Position numbers and translations under genes: made by a program. DNA of 64,000 nt. Source: Saccharomycopsis fibuligera x Saccharomycopsis cf. fibuligera. Lineage: Eukaryota; Ascomycota; Saccharomycetes; Ascoideales; Saccharomycopsidaceae. The DNA is taken from NCBI GenBank assembly GCA_001936135.1, contig CP012810.1:2108001-2172000 (forward strand), given 5' to 3'. The number at the start of each line of letters is the position of its first letter. The first letter of the stretch is position 1. Positions 12,501-22,004 of this stretch are shown here, piece by piece. A model generated the notes under the pieces. It had not been told where the DNA came from, made no database searches, and saw only the letters and a program-made list of their open reading frames with translations.

Positions 12501-12979
12501 TTTTTTTGCAACACTTTTTCATGACAATTCATGCAATATAAGCCGCTGGAAGTCTTAGCGTATCTCAAGTTATCAATTCTGTTTTTGCAGTGTTTACAAA
12601 CAAAACAGTCGGCACAATAGGGTTGATTACCTGCCAATATGGCCAAGTCACCAATTTTTTTGCCACAAACTTGACAATCATAGAAGCAGTTTTCACAAAC
12701 TAATTCGCCTGTACCTACTACCAAAAAGTCAGAGTTTATACCCAACAAGTTTGAACATTTGGAGCAGCGGAAACAGTTGATGTGCCATCTGTCCTCACCA
12801 AGTTCGTAGGCATGACCTTCAAGGATCAATTTCCCACAATGTTTGCAAATCTGTTCATCATCTTCTTCTATTGATGGGTCATCGTCAAGGGTATCTTCGT
12901 GGCCGTAGTCGATTTCTTCACATTCGAATCGCGTGTCATAATTCTGTATTTGTGAGGAAAGCATTGAAGCAGCAGTCAT
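9524..12979 (-). CDS. RGA2: LIM-domain Rho GTPase-activating protein for Cdc42
   Basis: Rga1/Rga2 proteins switch off Cdc42 at the bud site and limit polarity; in Candida, Rga2 also restrains hyphal growth. The protein has 1151 residues from the ATG at 12979. Two LIM zinc fingers lie at about 45-98 (CKHCGK...HINCFRC) and 101-151 (CQVCGK...YCADCFVC). A long Ser/Asn-rich region with many Ser-Pro sites follows. A predicted coiled coil (about 630-700) runs through TEAELKNTKLELYTMTSKV. The C-terminal RhoGAP domain (about 945-1151) has the arginine finger in GIYRKSG near residue 994 and the conserved LKRYLRRLPEPV block. Yeast Rga1 and Rga2 are near 1000 residues. I cannot tell Rga1 from Rga2 with certainty. 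The 1.5 kb 5' gap suggests a large promoter. Confidence 0.88.
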   Translation of the reverse strand: MTAASMLSSQIQNYDTRFECEEIDYGHEDTLDDDPSIEEDDEQICKHCGKLILEGHAYELGEDRWHINCFRCSKCSNLLGINSDFLVVGTGELVCENCFYDCQVCGKKIGDLAILAGNQPYCADCFVCKHCKNRIDNLRYAKTSSGLYCMNCHEKVLQKKKRLEQEKRARRQNQKRGSNGYGSGNSTRNTTPIYEKSLPLIPPKDASKSIPSENKIYSNEKNTSLVSFSSPFEVEDVLLDEKLSPVLPASNRHSLSSIVSKQRSLISQNSDNEYDHEFLFKKKPSYERKPSSDRNRKSVSFYELEHSGSSGSDYLKSHNHSSTINLTSQTAEYGAGHDVLLDEPPKGLSNKSSSFDLLNNESNVLDPKNGTDKARLPISNKVAANRKILYVDEFDENASTQIEDDSNFNDQETGYAEHKKGARKQKSAASLASGKYTFGENQDVGNHNHNSRIGYSDEDLVSQVKKSSDGLKQLSSSGNNTPKNSKFKFGNSPSTTSPVSNTIESTDKKVGRSLSIKSPKALLSNKNKHKRSSSAASKESSGGFQGLSLLDPKSMTSSRNVSPDADKSVFSEYASKMLDATKPLPIYDSTQSHSRSSSDILNSYASETSTIRLNEEQIKTEAELKNTKLELYTMTSKVSSLKEEVGSLTTTRDTLTIELSELTLTMQKLKFQIEKEKQALEHIKFSKAQYSANDSNENFSTEEGSHNKFGHSREALDRSNLVPYKSSSRNTSEHSIPEKDSFFPTAAHKTTPLANSSMDGNLDNLYHQNNGNVKSPLLVSTSQGFSVQPYSSSVITPTTEEITIGQVESVQAAVKPKVKARFWRSKGFAKFQNKDNEGSIGNNNNNNNSNNNTISNNGNINSNSALKISAPVLQHLDEDAFTQMNNKNKMNNNINTPTTGETKGKGMTFLDKFSSSITSSTSSNNLNNELLAGIKSPIKSASSALVAGSLNKSKTTTVSLIEKSNMENRDVPNLVLTCIKYVEKHGIHSEGIYRKSGGTSQIQQLEQAFDSLGNNETTSKELEQMLSCDINVVTSVLKRYLRRLPEPVIVYSLYEQYISCATIKRTDKKIEKIKSIVNQLPKQHRLTLNIIAKHLHLISQYSESNFMTLHNLAIVFAPSLVRDLTGEREIVDMVYKNDVTEFLVSNCRQIF

Positions 12980-14533
12980 AATGACAGAGATGCACGATCA
13001 AAAGGGTAAAGAGAAAAAAAAAATTACTTGAATTATTTTTTTTTCTCTTTTCTTAGTTTTCGTTTACTCCTAGCCTTGTTTCTAATGGCTATAAGCTGGT
13101 TTGAGTTTTTATGTGATCTTATCTTTTTTGTAATTTTGGTTTTTTGGTTTTCCTTGTAGATCTAGTGGTGTAAATGCTTAATTTTAACTTGCGGCAAAAG
13201 GACAGCACAGGACGTTCCAAGAAAAAACTAAAAAAAAAAAAAAATTGTCTTAGCGGTGGAGCTCTGGAATAAGCGACTCAAAAAAAAAAATTGGGAAAAA
13301 ATAAAACAAAGCTAAAAAACGCTTAAGAAACAAATCAAAAAATGCGCGTGAATGTGTCACAGAGAAACTTGAATTAATCTGGTATGACAAAGATGTAGTT
13401 TAGTTTCTTTTGGTAAAATATACTCTTTAATCGTATATTTATTTATTGTTGCTGTCTATTCAGAATAAAGAGGCCGATCCTGCTGGCGCTTAATAGAGAA
13501 AGGCGATGAATCTATTGTGAGTGGCACTTGCGGAATGTGGGAACGAATGAATCTATTTTCAGAAGTGACAAGAAACGAGTGACAAACACTACCTGGAAAA
13601 GAACATGAAATGGAAAAACGGGAGGATACAAGGTGCAAGTACAGTGTATATGAGATGGAGACACTGATCTGACGAGCACTGACCAGAAAAAAAGAGATTT
13701 TTGGTTGGGGATTGATGATCTGAGATCTATTAACAAGCAATAAAAGAATGGAACGCCTAAGCGGCGCGCCAGGATCCTGCTCTCAGCGCTTAATTTAACT
13801 TCAACGCCTATCTGAGGCTTGTCCGCATCCGCATCAATTCACACGGTCTGTCCCGGTTGTGAAGCCCTGACATAATCCTTTGGTCATGTGCACTCAGCTG
13901 TGTCCAAATGCATCACTCGCGTCAGACTACACCATTTAGCATCGTGGCTTTATGCGCTATTTATAGCCATACAGAATTGAAGACACAGCAAACCTGTCAG
14001 GGGCTACTTATATTCTATTATAAAAACAATAACGCATTGTGTTATAGCTGACGCTTTTGGCAGAGTTAATGGAAATCCATAAGTCAATATATCAGGATCT
14101 CCTAGTGCATGTAGCACATCAAAAATGTTTTTTGAGTATTGCTAAAGACTCTTTTCAAACTAAACACAGGCAATCTAAAAGGTCACTGATATCGCAAAAG
14201 ATACTGCTCTTCATCTATTTTTAGCTGCAACTTGACATTTATCCCCCGTTTGTAAATTCCTTTTGAGCCCGGCATTGTAAACAATCATTTTCTGATCTCC
14301 GCAGTGAGCTCCCAATCGACTCTGAGCACCTAGTATGGTCTGCCTCGCCATAAAACAGGCTAATCTCGTTCAAACTTTTCCTAAAATTTTCAAGAATATA
14401 GTAAGCAAATATAGAATTGTTTTAGCAGGATTAGTCTCCTGTTTGTACTATTGAGCCAATCAAATTCCTCAACAGTTAAGCAATTGCCGAACTGGCCTCT
14501 CTGTCACCAACGTATTCTCCAGGGGCAAAAGCA
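12980..14533. promoter_or_regulatory. Long 5' region of RGA2
   Basis: A gap of about 1.55 kb between the RGA2 start and the Mago stop. It has pyrimidine-rich tracts at 13030-13050, A runs at 13229-13243 and 13279-13290, and an 8-base palindrome GGCGCGCC near 13762. No supported gene or RNA was seen. Confidence 0.5.
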
Positions 14534-15123
14534 TTACACCGGCTTGATTTTAAAATGCAACGAAATCAAAGAAAACACCATAGACTTAACATCTTGAACA
14601 AAGTAATAGAATACTCGTAATCCTTCTGGGTCTTCGCTCTTCTTAATATCAGCTAATGTCTTGATTTTGCAAGTCTATCGTTTTTGTTAGTCATATGCAC
14701 ATAATGATTTACTTCAAGCACGAACATTTTCGCAAAAATTGTAGTGATAAAAGAAATGCTTACCTCAAAACCAATGTGTATCTTTCCCATTTTAATCTCC
14801 AACTCCTGTTTTCCATCACGATTCTTCTCTGGCCATTTGGAATCGTCTTCTTTGATGATTTCGCTATCTTTGATCATTCGCTTCAATTGGGTAACCACAG
14901 TTGGACTAATTGTCACTTGCTTTCTTATTAATTCATCTCTTCTGTAATTTGAACTATTTACGTATCTTAACAATCCCGTTTCTTTGCTAGTATCCACCTT
15001 GATGTCAAACTCTAAGAATTCATGTCCAAATTTCCCTTGATGACCAGAGTAGTACCGGAAATAGAATGCTTCGGAGGCGTCTTCCGTGATTATTTTCAAA
15101 TTATCATTACCTTGAACTGACAT
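14534..15123 (-). CDS. MAGO: Mago nashi homologue, exon-junction-complex subunit (spliced)
   Basis: Mago pairs with Y14 to lock eIF4A3 onto spliced mRNA in the exon junction complex. Exon 1 (15123-14764) gives 120 residues. An 89-base intron (14763-14675) follows, with donor GTAAGC, branch point GACTAAC and acceptor GATAG. Exon 2 (14674-14534) gives 46 residues, for a total of 166 (animal Mago has about 146). Conserved blocks are in order: [62 protein letters not shown], then after splicing the [18 protein letters not shown] block and the C-terminal [12 protein letters not shown] block. An unspliced reading would replace the last third with unrelated sequence, which supports the intron. S. 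cerevisiae has no Mago, so this is an informative retained gene. Confidence 0.95.
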
Positions 15124-15499
15124 TGTAGCTATTTGCGTCTAACTTGGGTTAATGTTGTTTTTTATTATCCGGTACATGTTGCGCATTAAGATTTTCAAGC
15201 ATCTACAGCTTTTTTTTTTTTTTTTTAATGTTTTAAGTCCTCGCCTTCCTTGCTACGCGCACCCCTTTGTTGAACATCGCATGCCATATGGGCAATAATC
15301 GTATACCATTGAAGCAATGTACCTACTGTACTTAAATTTGAATAAAGTCCGTGTGCTGTCTGTCCTATAACGAATAAATTTGTATGTATATTGGAACTTT
15401 GAATTTCATAAAATTGGAAGCAAATTTGTAAACGGGGTTACAGAAGAAAGAAAAAGTTAAAAAATTGTCGATAAAACATTAATGAGCAAAAAAACAAAG
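15124..15499. other. Intergenic region, Mago 5' / protease 3'
   Basis: About 375 bases with a 19-base T run (15210-15228). It holds the Mago promoter and the protease 3' end. No gene is seen. Confidence 0.6.
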
Positions 15500-16698
15500 C
15501 TATCTTCTTAAACCCAAATGGATCTGATAATTTTCATAGTCATAAACTGAATAAAAGTGTTTCAAAAATGTGGTTCCAAAAGCACCAACCGCCAGCTCGT
15601 CACTATCATCGTACCCTCTGAAAGGCAAAAAACACATATCTGTTCCATTAATGTTTAAAGCGTCCTCTTGGAAATAAGTTGAATCAAGTAAAAATTCTGA
15701 AGAAGTGAAATTATATGTAGTAGAGCCATCAAACGAAAAATTCACAGAAAAGTTGCTGTTACAAGGAACATAATATAACATGTTGTCATTTTCCTTGTAA
15801 ATGGCACCAGTCTTATTGACAATTTTTTCAAGAGCCAGTTGAGGAATGAACTCAAGGGTTCCACCGGTATCAATAACAGTTGGCAGACCACCAGTGCCGC
15901 TACCATCACTTTGATAAACCTCCTCTGAGTCAATTGATAAACATTTCAACTTTAATATATTACTTCCTAAATAGTATTGCTTGAGGCTGGTGAAATACTT
16001 GAGGAAAGGGAAGTATTTTAGAACTTTTTCATACAGAGGGATCATTTGAATATCATAAGCTTTCAACTCACCAGTATATTTGGACGGGTCGATTGTTCCA
16101 AATTGAACTTCGGCAGTACTGTCATCAACGATGTAAACCCCAAACAATACCTTTGCAATAGTTTTATCACTTTTTAATTTAAATGGAAAGTTTTCATAGG
16201 TTTTGAAAACATCAAAAATATTCTGGACAATGGATTCTCCTTCTTTTGGTCCGACACCGAAAACTCCATAGGAACTGATAGAAATGTTGTCAGCAACAGC
16301 GAATCGGAAATCTTTTACTGTGATGTCCCCAATTTTTAAAGTATCGGTAACCCAACTACCACTATAATCTTGACATACTGCGTGCTAAAGTCATGATTAA
16401 TAACTTTCAAAGTATCGGACTGAGAAGCATCAAAACAGAAATTTGTCCCAGAACAATTTGCCGCACCAGTGCTATTTATCAACGGTATGACAAGGTCAGC
16501 AGAACCAGTGTCAAAATGAACATATACTTTCTGTCCGGTTGACCCCACCTCAAGTTCAGTAAGCCAGAAGATGTTTTGGTCATAAATGATTTTAGATATA
16601 AAAGATGAAGACAGTCTTTTCTGAAAAGCAGTAGATGGAATAAACGCAGCAGTGGCTATGCCAATCTGTAAGAACAACAATATAACTGAATTCAACAT
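15500..16698 (-). pseudogene. Secreted aspartyl protease (pepsin-like), split across two frames
   Basis: The first frame (16698-16336) starts with a signal peptide (MLNSVILLFLQIGIATA) and a Lys-Arg processing site near residue 28. It carries the first catalytic motif HFDTGSADLV, with Asp at residue 63. The second frame (about 16380-15500) continues the fold with TDTLKIGDITVKDFRF, the second catalytic motif VIDTGGTLEF and a normal end at YQIHLGL. Together they cover a whole pepsin fold of roughly 395 residues, like candidapepsins and yapsins. The two frames overlap near 16340-16385 with no plausible intron, since the bases between encode conserved family sequence. This is either a recent pseudogene or a sequencing indel. 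Both catalytic Asp are kept, which suggests the break is young. Loss of one copy would be ordinary in this expanded family. Confidence 0.7.
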
Positions 16699-17390
16699 GC
16701 TGAAAGGGTTACAACAATAGAATGTGAAACCCCACTGAGAATTCTTCTTATATTTGATTCAAAGGATGGTAAGCTATTCGATGTAAATGCAGTTAACAAA
16801 ATACACTCCAATCTTCATTTTACGCCAGATATTTGATGGATACCTTAAGCTTATATAGAAAGAAATACGTAAGCTAGTAATGCATGCTGCAAAGGTAGAT
16901 CGAACTTATAGCCTTTTAAGTGCTTGAAATGCTGCTCCAAGTTTTATAACATGTAATAATTCAGTGAATTATGCAGCAGGTGTTCTCTTTGAACTCCCAA
17001 AGGGGCAATTTTTCTATGGATATTCGCCTTCACTATTGTTGCAACTGCGCTCGATCGACAAAAATAGATTGCACAGGATAAAGTAAGGGTTGCCGTAAAA
17101 TAATAATATAAGTCATATATCATAAAATTAAGTTTTCGTTTTATTCGAGGTTGTATTTTACTGCTCTTTATTCATCTCGGTTACAAAGGTTGCTAATGTT
17201 GACTTGGATTGGATGACGTCCATTTTGCAGATTACTCTCTTATACCGGGAGGATGGATCAGCGCACTGTCAAAGCATTAGAAAAAAAAACAGCTAATAAT
17301 AATATTAGCATCGGAGTGACCTTTAAACAATAAGGAGCTGATGGTCTTTATAGCCAGCAGAAGTTGTTCATAGACTCAACAGGGACAAAC
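16699..17390. promoter_or_regulatory. Divergent protease/GPI14 intergenic region
   Basis: About 690 bases shared by two head-to-head genes. It is AT-rich with no repeat or operator that I can name. Confidence 0.45.
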
Positions 17391-18839
17391 ATGGGTTTAT
17401 TTTCCGCTAAAAGCAAATACCAGCTGCTAAGCAGGTGGCTTATTGCCGTCTCATTTCTTCTTCGTGTTGGTTTTTTTCTTTTCGGCATTTATCAGGATAC
17501 TACCATGGAAGTGAAATACACTGATGTTGATTATCTTGTTTTCACTGATGCTGCAAGGTACGTTTACCATGGTCAGTCTCCATACTTGAGGGAAACATAC
17601 AGATACACCCCATTATTGGCTTACTTGTTGGTGCCTACTGCTATTAATTTTGAAGACAATGCTTTGTTGCAATTGGCATTTTTCTCATTTGGGAAATTCA
17701 TTTTCATTATCAGTGATTTGGTTACTGGTATATTAATATTGAGAGTGCTTGAACATTTTCAACGAGCTGAAGAAAATTACAAAGAGATTAAAAGTATGCC
17801 AAAGGGATATAAGCCTGATGATAAGAGTCAGTTGCGACCAACATTTGCTTACAAAAACTTGGTTTTGTCATCCATATGGTTGTTGAATCCAATGGTTATT
17901 ACAATTAGTACCAGAGGAAGTTCAGAGAGCTTTTTGACGGTGCTCTTGATGCTATTTATCTACGAGCTTGTTATAGAGAAAAATCTCTTCTTGTCTGGTT
18001 TCTTTTATGGTCTCTCGGTACATTTCAAAATATATCCTGTCATTTACTCTCCAGCAGTGTTTTTATATTTGAGCCACTCTAGACATTGGAGCATTCAAGG
18101 TATACTCAAATCAGTCTTTACGTTTTCAAAAGTATGGAAATTCGCTCTCTCGTGTGCTTTTTCATTTGCACTTGTTACTGGTGCCATGACGGCGATTTAT
18201 GGAAACGAATTTCTTGATAACAGTTACTTCTATCACTTCATCAGAACAGATCATAGACACAATTTCTCGGTATATAACATATCACTATACTTTAGATCAT
18301 CGCTAGATGATAGCACGGTAGCGGATGCGCTATCGTCTTCAGCATGGAATGGCCTGGGAAAAGACTACTTTATCAAGCCACTTTTGACTCTCGACTTCAC
18401 CAAATATGCTTTCATTCCGCAATTTTTGGTCTCAATTATTATTCTTCCAATCATGTTCAATTTGAACTCACGCTTGGCAGACAACACTGAAAGCAACAGA
18501 TCGCTCTTGTTGGTAATCACATTTTTTTTCCAAACGTTCGCATTTGTGAATTACAATAAGGTGATGACGTCGCAGTACTTTATATGGTACTTGCTATTCT
18601 TGCCATTTTTTTTGAAGAACTCAACACTCACTGGGACAAACAAAGTGCGAGGAGCAGCTGCTTTGGCAGCGTGGGTTATCGGCCAGGTGGTGTGGTTGTC
18701 ATATGCTTACCAGCTCGAATTCCTCGGGAAGAACGTATTCTTTCCGGGACTCTTTACAGGCTCATTGGCCTTCTTTGCTGCCAACAGCTGGGCCCTTGGC
18801 GTCTGCATTGATGACGTTGTTGCTGTGTTTTTCAAATAA
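17391..18839 (+). CDS. GPI14: GPI mannosyltransferase I (PIG-M)
   Basis: Gpi14 adds the first alpha-1,4-mannose to the GPI precursor on the luminal side of the ER, using dolichol-phosphate-mannose. The protein has 482 residues and many hydrophobic spans. The family signature is near the N-terminus: YTDVDYLVFTDAARYV with the luminal DxD-type motif at residues 45-47, then SPYLRETYRYTPLLAYLL. A later block, GLSVHFKIYPVIYSPA, is also typical. I start at the ATG at 17391, because the frame upstream has no ATG. S. cerevisiae Gpi14 has 403 residues; the excess here is mostly loops. It needs Pbn1 as partner in yeast. Confidence 0.93.
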   Translation: MGLFSAKSKYQLLSRWLIAVSFLLRVGFFLFGIYQDTTMEVKYTDVDYLVFTDAARYVYHGQSPYLRETYRYTPLLAYLLVPTAINFEDNALLQLAFFSFGKFIFIISDLVTGILILRVLEHFQRAEENYKEIKSMPKGYKPDDKSQLRPTFAYKNLVLSSIWLLNPMVITISTRGSSESFLTVLLMLFIYELVIEKNLFLSGFFYGLSVHFKIYPVIYSPAVFLYLSHSRHWSIQGILKSVFTFSKVWKFALSCAFSFALVTGAMTAIYGNEFLDNSYFYHFIRTDHRHNFSVYNISLYFRSSLDDSTVADALSSSAWNGLGKDYFIKPLLTLDFTKYAFIPQFLVSIIILPIMFNLNSRLADNTESNRSLLLVITFFFQTFAFVNYNKVMTSQYFIWYLLFLPFFLKNSTLTGTNKVRGAAALAAWVIGQVVWLSYAYQLEFLGKNVFFPGLFTGSLAFFAANSWALGVCIDDVVAVFFK

Positions 18840-19521
18840 GCCTGCTATTGTAAATTAAAGACGCTGTGTGTTCTAATAGATGGACAGCACCAATATTCAG
18901 TTGGTGCTAATAATATACTCTAAAGAATTTTCTCGTATACAGGTATATCTCGTCGTATCGGCACATGACCCTTAGTGCTCGTTTGTACTTTTTCTTTTTC
19001 TTTTTCTTTTTTTTTTTTGTCTTTTTCGTCGCTGCGATCGCCTGACATAACATCTTTCGTACCTCGCTCGCTTGACTGCTATTAGTGATTTTTTTATATA
19101 TCTTGACACTTCGAAGCCATACACTCTGTCATTTTCCCCAAACCACATTCCCTCATTTCAACTCTCGCTGTGTTGCTGCTCCTTTCATAACTCCGGCGTG
19201 TACTCAAACTCCAGTTTATCCGAGCTTTCTGGATCAAAACATTCGTTTTCGTGCTAGTGTGGTACTGCAATCTCCGAGACCTAAATCTGTGCTTTCATAG
19301 AATCCAGTCCCTGGGGGTGTAAAATATATTATCATCCCTCGCAAGCCATAAAAATACAGTAATCCTGGCTGTTGCTTTTTTTTTTGAGCCTCAGTTATCA
19401 AACCACGTTCATTCTTTGTTCAGTTTCATATATATATTTGCCTTTAACATCAAGTTAATCGCGAATCTATTCATTACAATATTCAATTATATTATTTTTT
19501 ACCAGTTCCCTTGCTATTATC
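18840..19521. promoter_or_regulatory. NCP1 upstream region with T-rich tracts
   Basis: About 680 bases, with pyrimidine-rich tracts near 18989-19020 and 19376-19386. The sterol-element-like sites at 18933-18960 are listed separately. Confidence 0.55.
18933..18960 (+). promoter_or_regulatory. Candidate sterol response elements upstream of NCP1
   Basis: A perfect TCGTATA core lies at 18933-18939 and a near match TCGTATC at 18953-18959. TCGTATA is the core bound by Upc2-type sterol regulators in yeasts. NCP1 serves the ergosterol pathway, so the placement (about 580 bases upstream of its ATG) makes sense. Function is inferred from motif only. Confidence 0.4.
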
Positions 19522-21567
19522 ATGACTCTCAACGTTGATAAAACAGACTGCGGTATTTTGACATCTATTTTGGCCATTTTGGTCACATTTATTTTAGCTA
19601 GAGGTAAAATTTTGGGTAAAAAAGAAGACGTGTCAACATCAGTCAAGTCAAGAAACATTGTCGAAGTTATCGAAAAGCTGAACAAAAAAGCAATAGTCAT
19701 CTACGCTTCTCAAACTGGTACTGCCGAAGATTATGCCACCAAATTTGGCAGAGAATTTCAAGCCAGATTTCAGCTACCTACTTTGGTTGCTGACACTGAA
19801 GACTATGATTTGGATAATTTAAATGAGATCTCTGAAGGCATTTTGGTATTCTTTTTTGTTTCCAGTTACGGTGAAGGTGAGCTTCCGGACTCTGCTACCG
19901 AGTTCGGCGAGTACTTGGACACTCTTGAGGAAGGTGACTTGTCAAACTTGCAATATACCGTTTTTGGTTTGGGTAATTCTACTTATGAATTCTACAATGG
20001 GGCAGCCAAAAAAGTGGATTCTGATTTGGCCAAAGCAGGTGCTACCAAATTCGTGCCTTATGGTCAAGGCGATGATGGTACAGACACCTTGGACGAAGAC
20101 TTTTTGGCTTGGAAAGAAAGTACTTTTGAGCTCTTGAAAAACTCCTTGTCTCTTAAGGAAGTTGAAGCCAAATATGAACCAGCAGTCTCTGTTACTAAAA
20201 GATCTGATTTGAGTACAGAGTCAAAAGATGTTTTCCTTGGTGAACATAACAAAGCATATTTGGTTGAGGATGCTGAAAAGTTAAACTTGGGTCCATTTGA
20301 CCATACTAAACCATATTTGGCTCCAGTAGTGAAAACCAAGGAATTGTTCAGTCTCTCTGGTCCACGTCGCTGTATTCATGCAGAATTTGATTTATCTAAG
20401 TCAAACTTGAAGTACTCAACCGGTGACCACTTGGCAATTTTACCTCCTAACTCTAACGAAGAGGTTAACACATTTTTGAAAGCATTTGGTTTGACCGAAA
20501 AGAAGGATCAAGTCATTGAAGTAACACCTCTTGATGAGACCTCAACCCACACTTTGCCTTCTCCAACCACTTTTGAAACTATTGCACGCTACTACTTGGA
20601 AATCACTGGCCCAGTGTCAAGACAATTCTTAGGTAGCGTTGCAGAATTTGCGCCATCCGCAGAAGTTAAACAATTGGCTACCAAATTATCGAAAGACAAA
20701 GAATTGTTTCATAAAGAGATTGTTGAGAAAAAATTTAATACTTCTGATGCGTTATTATTTTTGTCTAACGGTCAACCATGGTATGATGTGCCAAGTTCCT
20801 TTATTGTTGATTCTATTGCTAACTTACAGCCTCGTTTTTATTCTATTTCTTCTTCTTCGTTGTCCGAAAAACAAACTGTTCATATTACTGCTGTTGTTGA
20901 AGCTGAGCCAGCTCCAGCTGCTAACAAACCATATGTCACCGGCGTTGCCACTAATTTATTGCACAATCTTGAAGTCAAACAAAATAATGAGGATGATAAC
21001 TTGTTTGTTACTTATGATTTGAACGGCCCAAGAAACCACTTTTTGCCTTCGAAATTGCCAGTTTTCGTGCGTCGCTCTAACTTTAAATTACCAACTAACA
21101 GTAATTTACCAATTATTTTGATTGGTCCAGGTACGGGTGTTGCTCCTTTGAGAGGTTTTGTTAGAGAAAGAGCCGAACAAGCAAGAAAGGGAGTTAGCGT
21201 GGGCAAGACCATCTTGTTTTTTGGTTGCAGAAAGTCTAATGAAGACTTCTTGTATAAAGAAGAATGGCCAGAGTATGGCAACATTTTAGGAAAAGATAAA
21301 TTCGAATTTGTTGCTGCTTTTTCTAGAGAAACCAGCCAAAAAGTTTACGTACAGCAGAAATTGTTGGAGAAGTCTGATGAAATCATTGATCTCCTCAACA
21401 AAAAGGCATTTATTTACGTTTGTGGTGATGCTGCTAATATGGCTAGATCTGTTCAAAATACATTGGCTAGTATCATAGCTAAAGGTAAGTCAGTTTCCGA
21501 AGACAAAGCCTTGGAAATTCTCAGAACTTATAAAACGCAAAACAGATACCAAGAAGATGTTTGGTGA
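19522..21567 (+). CDS. NCP1: NADPH-cytochrome P450 reductase
   Basis: Ncp1 passes electrons from NADPH through FAD and FMN to ER cytochromes P450 such as Erg11 and Erg5, and to squalene epoxidase. The protein has 681 residues, the normal length. It has an N-terminal membrane anchor (about 12-27), a flavodoxin-like FMN domain (YASQTGTAEDYATKF near 60-74, TVFGLGNSTYEF near 150), an FAD-binding RFYSISSSSLSEKQ block and an NADPH-binding GPGTGVAPLRGF block, and ends in YQEDVW with the conserved C-terminal Trp. The start ATG is in a TATC-ATG context just before the anchor. Only one in-frame CTG codon was noticed (near 19676), at a position that is Asn in the S. cerevisiae and C. tropicalis proteins as I recall them. 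Confidence 0.97.
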   Translation: MTLNVDKTDCGILTSILAILVTFILARGKILGKKEDVSTSVKSRNIVEVIEKLNKKAIVIYASQTGTAEDYATKFGREFQARFQLPTLVADTEDYDLDNLNEISEGILVFFFVSSYGEGELPDSATEFGEYLDTLEEGDLSNLQYTVFGLGNSTYEFYNGAAKKVDSDLAKAGATKFVPYGQGDDGTDTLDEDFLAWKESTFELLKNSLSLKEVEAKYEPAVSVTKRSDLSTESKDVFLGEHNKAYLVEDAEKLNLGPFDHTKPYLAPVVKTKELFSLSGPRRCIHAEFDLSKSNLKYSTGDHLAILPPNSNEEVNTFLKAFGLTEKKDQVIEVTPLDETSTHTLPSPTTFETIARYYLEITGPVSRQFLGSVAEFAPSAEVKQLATKLSKDKELFHKEIVEKKFNTSDALLFLSNGQPWYDVPSSFIVDSIANLQPRFYSISSSSLSEKQTVHITAVVEAEPAPAANKPYVTGVATNLLHNLEVKQNNEDDNLFVTYDLNGPRNHFLPSKLPVFVRRSNFKLPTNSNLPIILIGPGTGVAPLRGFVRERAEQARKGVSVGKTILFFGCRKSNEDFLYKEEWPEYGNILGKDKFEFVAAFSRETSQKVYVQQKLLEKSDEIIDLLNKKAFIYVCGDAANMARSVQNTLASIIAKGKSVSEDKALEILRTYKTQNRYQEDVW

Positions 21568-22004
21568 TTTGTTCAAGTCATTTTTTTCTTTAATATTTAG
21601 TTCCTTGTCTTTACTTTTTTTTCAAATTGCTTTTATTAATTTATTGAAAGTTCATATCATCTCATAATGCCCTTTAATTTGATAAACCTTAGTTGTTTTT
21701 TTATATATAATTTGCATAGACTGCTGTCAAAAATACAAAACAGATCAGTGGATGTGGATTTTATGTAATTCAAAATTTATGCGTTATGAAGAGCGCTAAG
21801 CATGCAGATGCGTATATCAAAACCGAAAATGCGTTTGTGTACGTTTACAAGCTTTCTTGTTTGTGCACTGTCATCACCTGCACTCTAGGCGCTTGGACGC
21901 CATAGGTTGTATATTACTTCTTGTGCTCGTTTTCCCATTTTTTGGACTTATGTCGACAGTAGGATCTAAAACGCTAAACTTTTACCTCATACTTTTGTCA
22001 AAAC
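21568..22004. other. Intergenic region, NCP1 3' / glucanase 5'
   Basis: About 440 bases, T-rich after NCP1. No gene is seen. Confidence 0.6.
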
